A stretch of DNA of 64,000 nt, from positions 155,069 to 219,068 of the forward strand of contig NW_004451408.1 of NCBI RefSeq assembly GCF_000321225.1. Reading direction: 5' to 3'. Under the pieces are notes generated by a model that had not been told where the DNA came from, did no database searches, and saw only the letters and a list, made by a program, of their open reading frames with translations. Below are positions 1-11,335 of the stretch, piece by piece. A program made the position numbers and the translations under genes. Origin of the DNA: Odobenus rosmarus divergens (taxonomy: Eukaryota > Chordata > Mammalia > Carnivora > Odobenidae). Position 1 is the first letter of the stretch, and each line of letters opens with the position of its first letter.

Positions 1-1635
1 GAGCTTGGCAGGAAGTCCTGACCCAACATCCACTTATTTTTCACTGGCCACCCTTCACCGCAAGGGAGTTTGGTGGGCACATTTGCCACCCCAAACAATA
101 TATTTTCCAAATAAGAAAGAGAGAGAACATTGGGTAAGCAATTAGCAGACCATGAAGCTGTGCTGAAGAGTCTGAGTCTTATCAACATGCCCACTTATTC
201 TGAAATAATCCCTTCTGCTCCCGAGTCTGAACTTTCCTCCAAGACGGTTTGTCTGGGGGCTAAAGGATTGTATCCCCAGAAAGCCCATTCCCATAAGAGA
301 CTGACATGTTCAGGCCTGAACGGTAATTCTACTCTATGCTTTTCTGAGCCTTTTCACTTATCTACTCTCTCATCTCCAGACCTACATTTGCAATGACCTG
401 TTTAACATCCCCACTCAGAAATTCGCTGGTATTTTAACTCTACAGGTCAGAAAAAGGTAACTATCCTCCAGCCACCAAATAGCTCTTCCTTCCTACTTCC
501 TCATTTCAAGTCAAATAGGCTTTCTTTAACCTTGCAGAGTTTTTGATATGATAATTTGTATTGTGAGGCTCCAGAAAAGGAGGTATAGATGAGAACCCTT
601 TTCAAAGATATTTGTCCCTGGACCCCTTTTCTTCTTTTACGGACACCTCATGGGATAAGTGTGCTGAGCAACTTGTTATGGGGAAACAGCCATCAAGCCT
701 GGGGATTCGTAAACCTCTTCAAGTCTCATCTTTGGTGCTTTGCGAGTCACCTGGACTCTGCCTCCCAAAGTCCCTATCTCTCCTTCCCCTCTCTTCTCCC
801 CTGCTCCATTCATCACACAACGGGGCCATTAGACTGAAGTGGTTCTAACACCTTGACTGCCAACGATGTCGCAAACCAAAACCTAAGCCTGCAAATGCCT
901 CCGGGGTTACTAAATCGGAACCTAAGGACAACCAATCACAAACAGCCATCTAGGCTTTTCCAAATAAGGCAGCCGCCAGAGCATTAGCTGATCAATAATT
1001 TCCTTGCTTTGGTTTCACCTTCTGTCAATGACGGCCTCCTTGTGCTCTGGTCAGAGGAGGGCCCGTACCCACTTTCTGTTTCCCGCTGCCCTCTTCAAAT
1101 CAATTTTTGTTCAAATACACTCCTAAGATGTTTAACTTACCTCAGTGTATCTTTCAGCACTCCCTTCCATTTCTACGGCCACCAGGCCACCTTTCCCAGT
1201 GTGACCCGCCCCCTGAGCTAGGGCATTTGCTTGGTTCACTCATCCCACACACCGTGACCGGTGCCAGCTCGAGGGATGCGATAGGGCGTGAAGGAGCCTC
1301 CGGCCCTGTCTTCACACCCCATGCCGCTTAGGGTCCGGAAGGCAGGGGGAGACACACCTGCATCAAGGAGTCACAACAGTAAGAGCAAGGTGACAACTGT
1401 GAGGGGCACTGCAGGGGAGAAGACCCTCATGATGCTCCGTGGCTTTCCAGGAAGGTCCCCGAGGAGGACTGTTTGAGCGCAGAGCTCCCGACTGCGTGGG
1501 AGTTTATAAGGCAAATGGAAGGAAGAGAGTTTACCAGGTAGAGCCGGTGCAGGAGGCAGCCTGGGAGCAAGGTGAACCACAGCACAGGACCTGCAGGACA
1601 CAGTGAACAGCGGTGGGCAAGATCAGCCGAAGGTG
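1..1635. other. Non-genic stretch, nothing recognised
   Basis: I see no SINE, LINE end or coding exon here. The open frames are short, overlap on both strands and start at arbitrary codons, which fits chance. The sequence is mixed AT/GC with pyrimidine-rich patches around 740-830. Confidence 0.5.
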
Positions 1636-1639
1636 GCAA

Positions 1640-1935
1640 CAGAGATAGGCAGGGCCTTGAAGGCCCTGATAAGAATTTTTCCTGTTAGCCTTTAAGCGAG
1701 GGCTGATTTATCAGTTTCCATTTTGAAAAGTTGGTTTCATCTGCTGTGTGGAAGACATGGGCCTGCAGAGAGACAAGGATGAATGCACAGAGACCAGATA
1801 GAAGTTACTGTAAGAATCCACATGAATGATGGTGCCAGTGGCTGGGGCCGGGGTGGGTGATGGCTAGAGTGGTATTTCAGAGGGTGGGTCAGCAGGACTT
1901 GGGATGGTACTGGATGTGGTTATCTGTGCACAGAT
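1640..1935 (+). repeat. Ancient decayed interspersed repeat (L2-like or similar)
   Basis: The order of phrases matches a widespread old mammalian repeat: 'GGGCCTTGAAGGCCCTGATAAG' style opening, then a T-rich patch, then 'AGAGACCAGATAGAAG', then a GGTGGGTGATGGCT patch. It has diverged too far for me to fix the subfamily. It has no coding potential. Confidence 0.4.
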
Positions 1936-1975
1936 CTTTTTCCTTGAAGACAAAAATCTGTGTCTTGCTTAGTTC

Positions 1976-3975
1976 TCAGTTCGATTCCTCGCACCACACT
2001 GCAAACCTTGCTCTTAGTAGGAGAAGGCCATCAAGTTTGCTGAACTGATTTGCACTGAATATTTGCACAAGAGAGCAAAGGTGTGAGGAAATCCAACCTA
2101 GTAGGTGCATTTTGATGCAAAAAGAAGGGGCAAATCCCACTAGCTTTACAGTTCCTGAGGAGGGCCCCAACTGGGTGAGTTGCGTTGCCCTGGGGAGCAT
2201 GCCTGAGCCCAGCGTGGGCACACAAAAGGCACCTCTCTCTCCCCCCTGCCTCTCCCTGGCTGCACAGGCAGCGAAACACTCCCGGGCAGAAATGTAACTA
2301 TATGATCGCTTCCCTAATCTCCTGGAGACATAAATGAGCGCCTGTTGAGCCACACAGCTCTACCAGGAAGGAAAAATTTGAAGGCCTATTTCAAATTAAC
2401 ATTTTGCAATGAAAAGCACTTGCTGAGCACTTCAATTCTTGTGTCTATTAATGCTCTTAGATGTCAGTGGCTATGCCTACAAACTGGGAAAAATAAACCC
2501 CCAAAACAATGATCTGAAGAGCTTTTTGATTAATTGCTGTAGTTCAAAACACTCAGTGTGGGGCCACCAAACAATAGTCATCGTGACCCACATCTCTTGT
2601 GAAGACTAGAAGTAAAAAAATTATGTTACCGCAGTCATAAACAGAGTTAACTTCTGTCAGAGATGCTGAGGAAAGTTCCAGATTCAAGAGTCAATTGCCA
2701 TTTTTTTTCAAAGCTGAAGCGATTATCTGCCAGAAACAGAGGCCTCCTTGTCCTCACTTGTCTCCTTCACTCTAAGAAACATCGGTGTCCTCCCCAAATC
2801 TTTGTCACTGGCCCCACGCCATAATTACAACCAATCTGAAAATTTCCCAGAGTTCAACAGCTCTCACCTCAGTGACAGACTTAGACACACGAAAGTATTT
2901 TCTCTGAAACACAACAATGCTGTCAACATCTGTGATGCTTTGTAAGTGATTAGATAACACAACAACAGGGAAGGTTTGGAGAAATTGCAAAATAGTAGCT
3001 GGTCATGGGTTAAAAGGAGAAAAAGAGGGTGCCTGCGGGGAATTGCTAAATCAGAGCTTTTTTTTTTTTTTTTCTTTCACTGTTGCCCTGCATTTTCATT
3101 AGTTGCTCTCTGGAGCTGAAAAGGTCATCGGCCTAATTATACCTGTGGACACCACATAATAGAAGCATTAACATGGTGCCCAATGACCTGCCAGAGAGCC
3201 CCTTCCCGGGGGCCTGAAAGTTCTCAAACCAGTCAAATGAAAAAGTCCATGAAATCTGGATGACATTAGGAATTATTGTTGGGCTTTTTTAGGTGTGATC
3301 ATGATATCGTGGGTATGTTTTAGAAGGAGGAAGTGTCCATAGCTCTCAGAGATATGCTTTGAAATATTTACAGATGAAGATCCCAGCCATCATATTTTTT
3401 CATCAAGAAAATCCTGCTGGGGTCAGGGGAGAGGGTGGAGAAGAAATGAAGCACACTCAGGCTTGTATAGATAATTGTGATGCTGGTGTTGGGAGGATGG
3501 GGTCAGCAGACAATGCTCTCTATGTGCATGTGTATCTGGAATTTTCCATGATAAGAGGTTTTTTTTAATACCACAAGCATTTTCTCATTTTTTGAGACCC
3601 CGAAGAAAGCCCGGCCCTTGATACCCAGGAACCCTTTTCTTGAAGCCAGGAAACCAATATAAACATGCTAGTGTTATCACATGCTCTTTGTGTTTCGAAA
3701 ATATGAAATGTTAAACCCTTCGCCTACAAAGGAAGGGAAAGCTAGCAATGAGGTAGAGACCCTCTCTCACTCCATAAAAAGATGAGTCGCATTAACATTT
3801 TTTCCTCACTTCTAATCACATGTGCCCCCGTGGCCTTCCAGATGTTAGCCAACTGATTCGTTTCAGAAGAATTTCTAAAATTTGACTAGTGTCATCATCA
3901 GGCACAAGGCCCTGTGAGTAGTAATACACTCTAAACAGGAACAAAACTGAGATCTGGTTATAAGTTCTACCTTCA
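1976..3975. other. Repeat-poor noncoding stretch with a T17-type run
   Basis: No gene or recognisable mobile element is seen. It contains a poly-T run at about 3,058-3,074. Two segments, about 2,385-2,570 and 3,077-3,225, have the even AT-rich texture with TTAATTG, CATTAG and TAATTAT motifs that I associate with conserved noncoding elements. Conservation cannot be tested here. Confidence 0.45.
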
Positions 3976-4178
3976 GGGGCGCCTGGGTGGCTCAGTCAGT
4001 TGAGCATCTGCCTTCAGCTCAGGTCATGATCCCGGGGTCCTGGGATCGAGTCCCGCATCGGGCTCCCTGCTCAGCGGGGAGTCTGCTTCTCCCTCTGCCC
4101 TTCCCCCCTGCTTGTGATCTCTCTCTCTCTCACTCTCTCTCTCCTCTCAAATAAATAAATAAATTCTTTTTAAAAAAA
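3976..4178 (+). mobile_element. CAN-SINE (tRNA-derived), full length
   Basis: It starts GGGGCGCCTGGGTGGCTCAG (A-box region), has GGGATCGAGTCCCGCATC in the B-box region, a CT-rich segment, then CAAATAAATAAATAAATTC and an A-rich tail. Non-autonomous and mobilised by L1 machinery. It is a close match to the young subfamily repeated through this window. Confidence 0.93.
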
Positions 4179-4560
4179 TCTATGTTCAAAATAGTTTCTC
4201 CTCAGAGGCCATGCCCACAATCTCTGTAGAAAACTTCCCCTGTTCGGGGTTTAAGGATTGCTTTGCCCAGGAATCTGGCTTTTGAGGTTCCCCTTACGTG
4301 GCTCATCCCTCAGCTTCTTTTGTCTCCTTTCACAGCAAGAAGCTAAAAGTATTCCTGTGGAATTTTTCTCCCATGCTTCTGGTTTCTCCTTCTTCTATAG
4401 AGGACACAGGATAACATCCTTTAGAGCCTCCTGCTACAGCCAATATTCAAGTAGGGCACTTGTCCCCGGTTGACTCAGGTGTTCTCAACGATCAAATCAA
4501 GCGTGATCAAAAAAGTATCAGTGTAGTGCCTTCTGTGAGCCCAGAGCTCTCCTAAGTCCT

Positions 4561-4706
4561 GAAAGAAAGAAAGGAGAATGAGACAGAGACAGAGACAAGG
4601 AGAGGGGGAAGGAAGGGAGGCAGGGAGGGAAGGGATGGGAGAAGGGGAAGGGAATGAGAGGGAATAAAGGGAAGGGAAGGAGGGAGGGAAGGAAGAAAGA
4701 AAAATG
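4561..4706 (+). repeat. Purine tract (GA/GGGA/GGAA-rich)
   Basis: About 146 bases are almost purely purine on the plus strand, built of GAAA, GACA, GGGA and GGAA units. Such mirror-like polypurine stretches can form triplex (H-DNA) and are often length-polymorphic. It abuts no recognisable SINE or LINE. Confidence 0.9.
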
Positions 4707-6003
4707 ACATCCTAATTAACTATCTTCCATGGCTTTCAGACAGGAGAATGTGTTTCTCCAGAAAATACTCTCCTCAGATCTACTAACAGAGAGCTTCAAG
4801 AGAGAAAGAACTGAGACTGAGTTTCAGATTTTGTCTCTTCTTTTTCTCTTTTCATCTTCGATCACCTTGGGTTCAGAAGGCTATTTCTGTAAGCCGCATC
4901 ATCCAGACCTAGACCATCTGGTGGAGGCAGCATCCTGGCTTGATGATCCAATTCACTCAGTGGGTGACCAGATAGTCTTAAAAGCCCTTTGTGTCAGCAC
5001 GGGTCATTTGTCTACATCAGATGCAAAAGGAAACCCTGCAACCACCTCAAATCACCCTAGAATGCTCTCCCGAATGGACTGGATGCTGTGATTTGTCAAG
5101 AGAAATTGAACATTCCCTGGTCAAGTTCTTCCTGAACAATGGGTCCAGATGTCAGCTTGAAAAATGTCCCTTGTGCTTGTTTCATTTGAAAGCACGTGGT
5201 GAAAAGACTTTGGCCTGATTTATTTGTTGGTTGGGTGTGTGGTGGAGTTGAGAGAAGGGGGCAGAAATTATATGACAATTTAAAACGTAACAGATTTTGT
5301 TTGGCACTCCTTGGTGGGAACTTGAAATCAAACACAGTAGCGGAGTCATCTGTCAAGGGCAGCTTGCTCCGATGTCCAAGAGAACCTCCTTGAAAACCCT
5401 AAGTCATCAATGTAAGAAATAAATGACATTTTCATTCCCTCCATTCCTCATGTCTTGGGGATATAAGATGCAAGGAATGAGGTCTTGGATTGTAAATCAT
5501 GGTGACTGGCTGTTAAATCTGAAACAAGGCGCATAGGTTCCTTGTGTGTTCAGCATTCCCTCCCCTCCCAGACTCCTCAACCCACAGGCTTGTTACTCGC
5601 CTTCATTTATCTTGGTAAGGATGACTTAATGGGACATTGTTAAGGCTTAAAGGAATTGCAAAGATTAAATGTGGCCCTGCCCCCTTTTTCAGTCTTGTGA
5701 TGAAACCAAATGAGAAATGAGAGAGAAGGAAAGGAATTGAATCAGACCAGCACATTTCTGTTCTCATACTGAAAAAAATACATGTCTGTGAATGCGATTT
5801 GACATTGGCATCTGTTTGGGAAATCTTTAATAACCTGATAGCTCAACCAAGAAGATAAAACTCCAGCCTATGCCTGTTCCCTGCACCTAAAAGAAGTCAG
5901 GGTTATAAAGGCTTAGCTAGGTTATGGGAGGAAAATAGTGAAGTTGTCATCTTATATAATGCCAGCATAAGTGTAGCCTTAAGTCCCATTCAGAGAACTG
6001 CCT

Positions 6004-6005
<2 letters not shown>
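4707..6005. other. Noncoding stretch, open frame 4729-5091 judged chance
   Basis: A 120-codon ATG-initiated frame occurs at 4,729-5,091 on the plus strand. It shows no recognisable domain, and the first codons follow directly on the purine tract. No splice-flanked exon or repeat was recognised in the rest. Confidence 0.45.

Positions 6006-6035
<30 letters not shown>
6006..6035 (+). repeat. (GT)15 microsatellite
   Basis: It is a pure GT dinucleotide run of 30 bases, followed by ATGCA. A run of this length is usually polymorphic in mammals. The apparent repetitive Cys-Val peptides read from it are an artefact of the repeat. Confidence 0.95.
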
Positions 6036-6038
<3 letters not shown>

Positions 6039-7059
6039 CAATGGGCGAATGTGTGGAGTGGAATAAGAAGTTGGATCACCTTCGTCAGACCCTGGCCTTT
6101 TCCAATACGTGCAGCTGGAGCCCTTCTGCCCAAATTCCAAGCTTCCACACAGTTCTGGAGAGTGTGCTCCCAGAGGTGGTCAGTTCTGGCTATCTGGGTC
6201 TCTGCTCCACTGGATCCTGGACACAGTCAAACCTGGAATCCAGGAGGGGCTGCGGCAAGGTGGAGGAGCGGTTCTCTCTTTCTGCAATATCAGAGGGTAT
6301 ACCGCTATTACACCTCCCCAGGGGCATGATGAGGGTCAGGCTAACTCTATGTGAAAACCTCATTTTGCAGAGGGGGAAAAAAAAAAGTTATTTTAGTCAG
6401 GAAACTGACACAGTGATTTACATCAGTTCTGGCAGGAAACTGGCAGGAGAGTAAGTTTTTACAAATGAACAGTGGATGCTGTGGCCCTTAAAATGGCCTC
6501 CAGCCATCCGTCATTCACAGCCTCTCCATCTAAATGTGGCATCCCCATGGGCAGGAACCTTGCAGAAATTTTATTTTTACGTGCGATTATTCGGGTCCTC
6601 TGAGAATGGCAAGCGGTCAAAGGGAGTCAAAAGAGTGGGTGGAAAGAAATGGAAATAAATTAAAGCACAGATGCAACTGAAGCCCAGGCTGGGAGATGAA
6701 TGCAGAGTCGCCGTCCAAGTGCAGCACACACAGTCCCAGCAGCGGTGGCCCCCATGGGAGCAGGGTGGCCCCCGGTCCCCCCTCACAGCTTAGTCTTCTC
6801 TTCAAGACCACAAAGACTCCAGCCATAGGTAGTCCTCTATCCTCTCAAACTCATTCTTCCCTTTCTCCTTGCTCTGGATGCTCTCCAGGTCATATTTACC
6901 AAGATCACAAGAGATGAGCCAGAAATCCAAAATCCCAGTCTCTTAATTAGGGATAAATACAATGGTCAGAGGACCAGACTTCTCCTATCAAGCTCTTAAT
7001 AATAGCAGAAGCTTACTTGATGAGTGTAATCGTTGCCAAAAGAGTTGGACTGGAGGGAT
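6036..7059. other. Noncoding stretch, nothing recognised
   Basis: No gene or known repeat was identified. There is a short A-run near 6,380. Overlapping open frames on both strands at about 6,577-6,917 reflect a lack of stops, not homology. Confidence 0.45.
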
Positions 7060-7280
7060 TTTTTTTTTTTTAAGATTTATTCATTCATTTATTTTGAGAG
7101 AGAGAGGGAGCATGAGCAGGGGGGACGGGCAGAGGGAGAGAGAGAATCCCAAGCAGAACCCATGCTGAGTGAGGAGACTGATGCGGGGCTCAAGGCAGGG
7201 CTCAATCCCACAACCCTAAGATCATGACCTGAGCCAAAATCAAGAGTCAGACACAATTGACTGAGCCACCCAGGTGCCCC
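7060..7280 (-). mobile_element. CAN-SINE, minus strand
   Basis: Read on the plus strand it starts with a T-run and TTAAGATTTATTCATTCATTT (the reversed tail) and ends CTGAGCCACCCAGGTGCCCC (the reversed head). Imperfect target-site duplications flank it: TGGAGGGAT at 7,051-7,059 and TGGAGGAAT at 7,281-7,289. It is diverged and belongs to an older subfamily than most copies here. Confidence 0.92.
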
Positions 7281-7544
7281 TGGAGGAATATTTGTATCAA
7301 GATATTATATAGCTCAAGAAATCGCCTTTTTCCTCTAAAAGAATTCATCTACTTGGACCAGAATTGGTCTCTCCTTCCCTTGAGTTATAGCATGGAGACC
7401 TTCATGTTTTTTGGGGGTTAATACACCCCCAGATCATCATGCTGAAGAAAGAGTCAGGGATTGGGGGCAGACAATCTATGTGGGCAAAAAAATTCTCTCT
7501 CAGAAGACCAAGTGAGGCAAAAGTGTACAGGAGTATTATTATGA

Positions 7545-7970
7545 TCATTGTTAAGAGTTCATGCTCTGTGGGGCACCTGGGTGGCTTAGTCGGTTAAGCA
7601 TCTGCCTTCGGCTGAGGTCATGATCCTGGGGTCCTGGGATCGAGTCCCGTGTCAGGCTCCCTGCTCAGCAGGGAATCTGCTTCTCCCTCTGCCTGCCGCT
7701 CCCCCTGCTTGTGCTCTCTCTATCCAATAAATAAATAAAAATCTTAAAAAAAAATTTTTAAAAAACAGTTCACGCTTGGTAAGCAAATCCAAACCCTACC
7801 ACTTATATCAGCTTTGTAATTGCAATCTGGTTATATATCCTCTTGGACGTAAGTTTCTTTACCTATAAAAAATGGGATAATAAGGTTGCTGGCAGGTATG
7901 AATTAAACAATACGCAGTGCCTGGTCCATTGTAAATGCTCAATGCATGTGAACAAACATCATCATTACCA
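7545..7970 (+). repeat. MIR, interrupted by a younger SINE
   Basis: The right part reads like the MIR core and tail: AAACCCTACCACTTA, a diverged 'cctcttggacgtaagtttctttacctataaaaaatgg' region, then GTGCCTGGTCCATTGTAAATGCTCAAT. The left end (about 7,545-7,570) is separated from it by the CAN-SINE at 7,571-7,766. This gives the relative age: MIR first, SINE later. Confidence 0.75.
7571..7766 (+). mobile_element. CAN-SINE, inserted in MIR
   Basis: It begins GGGCACCTGGGTGGCTTAGTC, has a clear B-box region (CTGGGATCGAGTCCCG), and ends AATAAATAAATAAAAATC then an A-rich tail. Diverged target-site duplications read AGTTCATGCT before and AGTTCACGCT after. Confidence 0.92.
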
Positions 7971-8286
7971 TCATCTACTGTCTTAATTTTGCCACTTTCA
8001 CCCTATCCTCTCCCCAGCTTGCTTTGCATTTCTCTCTCTTATGCAATGATCCCTCTATTGAAAAAAGATGGATGGCCCTGACCCACTATACTGTCCAAAA
8101 TTTTCTTATCACAAGTAGAAATAATGTAAGTAGTCAGTTGGAAAGGAGAGGAGGAGGATGCTCCTTAGCATAGTGTTCCTTTCTTCCTAAGAGAGGACGC
8201 CTATGACCGTGCGGCCCCCCACTTGGCTGTTGTGCAGGAGATGTGGGTGTCTCGCCCACTAGCGTGCAGGCCATAGAAAACTGTCC

Positions 8287-8686
8287 TTTCTCACTTACAT
8301 GTGGAATCTTAAAAAACAAAAACTGAGCACAGAGAGCAGATGGGTGGTCACCAGAGTCAGGGGATGGAGATGAACAAAAGGGGTAAAGAGGGTCAAAGGG
8401 AACAAGCCTCCAGTTATTAAAACAAACAAATCTTAGGGATGTCATGCACAGTGTGAGGACTGTAGTTAACGATACTCTATTGCCTATTTGAAAGATGCTA
8501 AGACCGCAGATCGTAGAAGTTCTCATCACGAGAATAAAGAAAGTTTGTAAGTATTGGTGATGGATGTGAACTAAACTAGACTTAATTGTGATCATTTCAC
8601 AATATATACAAATATCGAATCATTATGGTGTATACCTGAAACCCATATAACGTTATATGTCAATTAAACAAAAACAAAAACAAACC
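8287..8686 (+). mobile_element. L1 3' end (3' UTR), plus strand
   Basis: It follows the usual 3' end of a mammalian L1 in order: CTTACATGTGGAATC, a GGTGGTCACCAGAG segment, CCTCCAGTTATTAA, GGATGTCATGCACAGTGTG, CATTATGGTGTATACCTGAAACCC, then GTTATATGTCAATTAAAC and A-rich (AAAAAC) repeats. No ORF2 coding remains. The minus-strand open frame across 8,134-8,595 runs antisense through this element and is not a gene. Confidence 0.85.
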
Positions 8687-9199
8687 TGTCCTCTGAGTAG
8701 AATCTGCATGCCTCCCAGGAGTGCAGCCCTGCCTGCCATCATTTAGTCCCGCCTGGCTCCTGGGAAGAACATCCCTGACCTGGTCCCACCATTGCCTGGT
8801 CCTCAGCCACCTCTGCCAACGTCATTTACCAGCTCTTTCAACTCAGAGCAAAGCATCCTCTGGCTTTCTCCAAGTCCAAAGTAATTTTATTCAAAGGAGT
8901 TTTGTTTCCAGAGAAACTATTCATTTGGATATCTCTGTATGTTGTTTGGTGTCTTTACTGTTAAGCATCCAAGACTCTGTAACCCATATGCTCCTGGGAT
9001 AAAATTACTTTAAGTAGTGACGTATCCTTCAGGTGCAGATGAGCACAAGGATAGCCCCAAAGGGGACTCAGAAGGAGATGATTATGAAAACAGAAACGGA
9101 AACCAGAATCTCTTTTATCACAAACAAAATAGTCATCAGCACAGCAAATATGTAACTTATTACTACCTTTCCCTTGGTCTCTTTATATCTTTCACATCC

Positions 9200-9960
9200 T
9201 TCTAACCAAAAATTCCACTTACAAATTTGGCATGTATGAGGATATTCACGGTAGTATTGGTTTTTTTCTTTTTCAAGTTTTTATTTCAATTCCAGTTAGT
9301 TAACGAACAGTGTATTGTCAGTTTCAGGTGTAGAATTTAGCAATTCATCACTTCCTTACAACACCGGGTGCTCATCACAGCAAGTGCCCTCCTTTATCCC
9401 CCTCCCCTATTTCCCCCATCCCCCCCAACCCCTCCCCTCTGGTCACCATCAGTTTGTTCTGTGTAGTTAAGAATCTGTTTCTTGGTTGGCCTCTCTTTTT
9501 TTAAATTTTTCCCCTATGTTCATTTGTTTTTGTTTCTTAAATTCCACATATGAGTTAAATCACATGGTATTTGTCTTTCTCGGACTGACTTATTTTGCCT
9601 CGCATAATACCCTCTAGTTCCAACCACATCATTGCAAATGGCAAGATGTAGTATTGTTTCTAATAATTAAAAAACTGCAAGAAGTCTAAGTAAATTACAA
9701 TAAACTATTATACAGCCATATTTTAGAATACCATCCAGTAGTTTAAAAGAATGATACAGATTTTCATGTAGTGACTTGGGAAGATATCTAAAACATATTG
9801 GGTGGGGGGAGCAAGTTACTGAGCGAATGTAACCCCACTTGCGTATGTACACACATACACCAAACAAAAACAAATGTATTTTTCTATATGTACATATAAA
9901 TGTAACTATGTGGAGAAAAGGCGGTAAGGCGGTCTGGTTCATTGGAGAAAGTGGAATGGC
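9200..9960 (+). mobile_element. Old L1M 3' end, split by a younger L1
   Basis: Left part (about 9,200-9,259) reads AAAAATTCCACTTAC, CATGTATGAGGATATTCACG and GTAGTATTG. The right part (from 9,648) continues with an AATAATTAAAAAACTGC, AATAAACTATTATACAGCC and TTTAAAAGAATGATACAG series. This matches the last part of ORF2 and the 3' end of older L1 families. It is badly eroded and has no intact frame. Confidence 0.7.
9260..9647 (-). mobile_element. Carnivoran L1 3' end inserted in the older L1
   Basis: On the plus strand it opens with a T-rich run (reversed poly-A). It then shows TTCCAGTTAGTTAACGAACA, CAGGTGTAGAATTTAGC, TGCTCATCACAGCAAGTGCC, CTCTGGTCACCATCAG and GTTAAGAATCTGTTTCTTGG. This is the reverse complement of a carnivore L1 3' end plus the end of ORF2. 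Perfect 9-bp target-site duplications GTAGTATTG at 9,251-9,259 and 9,648-9,656 bound it. It is 5'-truncated and non-functional. Confidence 0.9.
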
Positions 9961-10800
9961 ACAATTTGTCAAGAAGGCTTTGATTTTCCTGTATTATTTG
10001 AGTGTTTCACAAAAAGAATGAATTCATGCATCAGTGGCATATTTAAATATGAATTTATTTTTTAAGGCGTTCTTAGGAAATTTAATGAAATATATCATCT
10101 CAACTGGATGAAAAGAAGAAAGTATAGCCGCAATGTCATTTACATCAATGACCAGCCCTTTCGACAACAGAGAGACCATGTTTGGCAAAGGAGAAAAGCC
10201 TGAGGCAAAGATTTCAGGGAATCGGAGGATCACATAGTTTAATGAAATCGGTTTTAACCATCTGGTCAAATTAAAGATAACCCATCACCTGTTGAGAGCC
10301 ACAAATCATTTGCTAAATTTGAATCTACCTACCATGCAGGCGAAGATCAATTTGCCAAGCCCACCAGCGATTCAACCCAAATCACTGTTCTCCCACTAAC
10401 AATGCCTTGCTGAATAATTTTCCAGTTCTCTTATGTTTATAAAGTGGAAGTCAGGAGCATAAGTCACCTCTCACACAGCGGGGTAGCCAACATGCTGTAG
10501 GGGAGATGAACAATTCACATAAGGTTTTCATAAAATCTAAACTGTTCATTCAATATCTTGTTGTGGAGTACAATAAAGGATGATTAAAGCTGTAAACACA
10601 GAGTTAACTGCTGTTAGATTATAACATTTATATTGATTAGCTTATTTTTTAGCCATTCAGCTGCAAAATCTCCGATATTTTCAAAGGTAACTGTTCTTGG
10701 TTAATAAAATGTTAAAGAGACATTTTGTATTGAGTTCACACTAAAGTTTGAAAGACACAAACTTAAGCCTTGCCAACTCCCCTCCAAAAAAAGGAAGCGG
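9961..10800. other. Noncoding stretch with a conserved-looking segment
   Basis: No gene or known repeat is recognised. About 10,270-10,700 is AT-rich with even composition and motifs such as TGAATAATTTTCC, GGATGATTAAAG and TATTGATTAGC, resembling developmental enhancer sequence. Conservation is untested. Confidence 0.4.
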
Positions 10801-10804
10801 GGGG

Positions 10805-11026
10805 GGGCGTGGCGGGCACCTGGGTGGCTGAGTCGGTTAAGCATCAGATTCTTGTTTTCAGCTCAAGGTTGTGAGATCGAGCCCTGTATTGGGCTCCACA
10901 CAGGGCATGGAGCCTGCTTAAGATTCTCTCTCTCTCTCTCCCTCTCCCTCTGTCCCTCCCCCACCCGTCTCTCTCTAAAAAAAAATAAACAAAAAAGAAA
11001 AGAAAAGAAAAGAAAGAAAGAAAGCA
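10805..11026 (+). mobile_element. Older-subfamily CAN-SINE with (GAAA)n tail
   Basis: It has the head GGGCACCTGGGTGGCTGAGTC, the GTGAGATCGAGCCC B-box region, GGGCATGGAGCCTGCTTAAG and TCTCTC runs. The tail has expanded to AAAAGAAAAG and GAAAGAAAG units. 'GCTTAAGATTCTCTC' in place of 'GCTTCTCCCTCT' separates it from the young copies. A run of eight or so G bases lies immediately upstream. Confidence 0.88.
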
Positions 11027-11149
11027 GGGGTGAAGAAGCACCAGTTCTATGCAGAGTAGCATACTTTTGAAACTCATCTCCCCAGAATGTCGTCAAGAAA
11101 AGTCTGAATAAATTCTATGGACACATAGGGCATAACTGCTTTCATTAAT

Positions 11150-11335
11150 TCCAAAGCAACTTAACATCTACTTTGTTGCTTCAACAGCCCCATAGAATAG
11201 ACAAGCAGATAATAGCATTCGCATTGCACAGATACGGAAATTGTGATAGAGAAATTTAAGAGTCCAAGATCAGCCAGCTAAATACTGACAGCGCCTGGGC
11301 TAGAATTCAGGTATGTTGACTCCCGGTCCAGGGCT
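11150..11335 (-). repeat. MIR, minus strand
   Basis: It reads as an antisense MIR: GCACAGATACGGAAATTGTG (from 'cacagatgaggaaactgag'), then GTCCAAGATCAGCCAGC, then GCCTGGGCTAGAATTCAGG and TTGACTCCCGGTCCAGGGC. The order and spacing fit the family. Confidence 0.7.

Noticed and set aside
4729..5091. 120-codon ATG-initiated frame
   Set aside because: Begins at the edge of a purine tract and shows no recognisable domain or coding-type features.
6006..6454. Cys-Val repeat peptide reading into a long frame
   Set aside because: Product of the GT microsatellite extended by chance.
8134..8595. 153-codon open frame on the minus strand
   Set aside because: It runs antisense through an L1 3' end, so it is a repeat shadow and not a gene.
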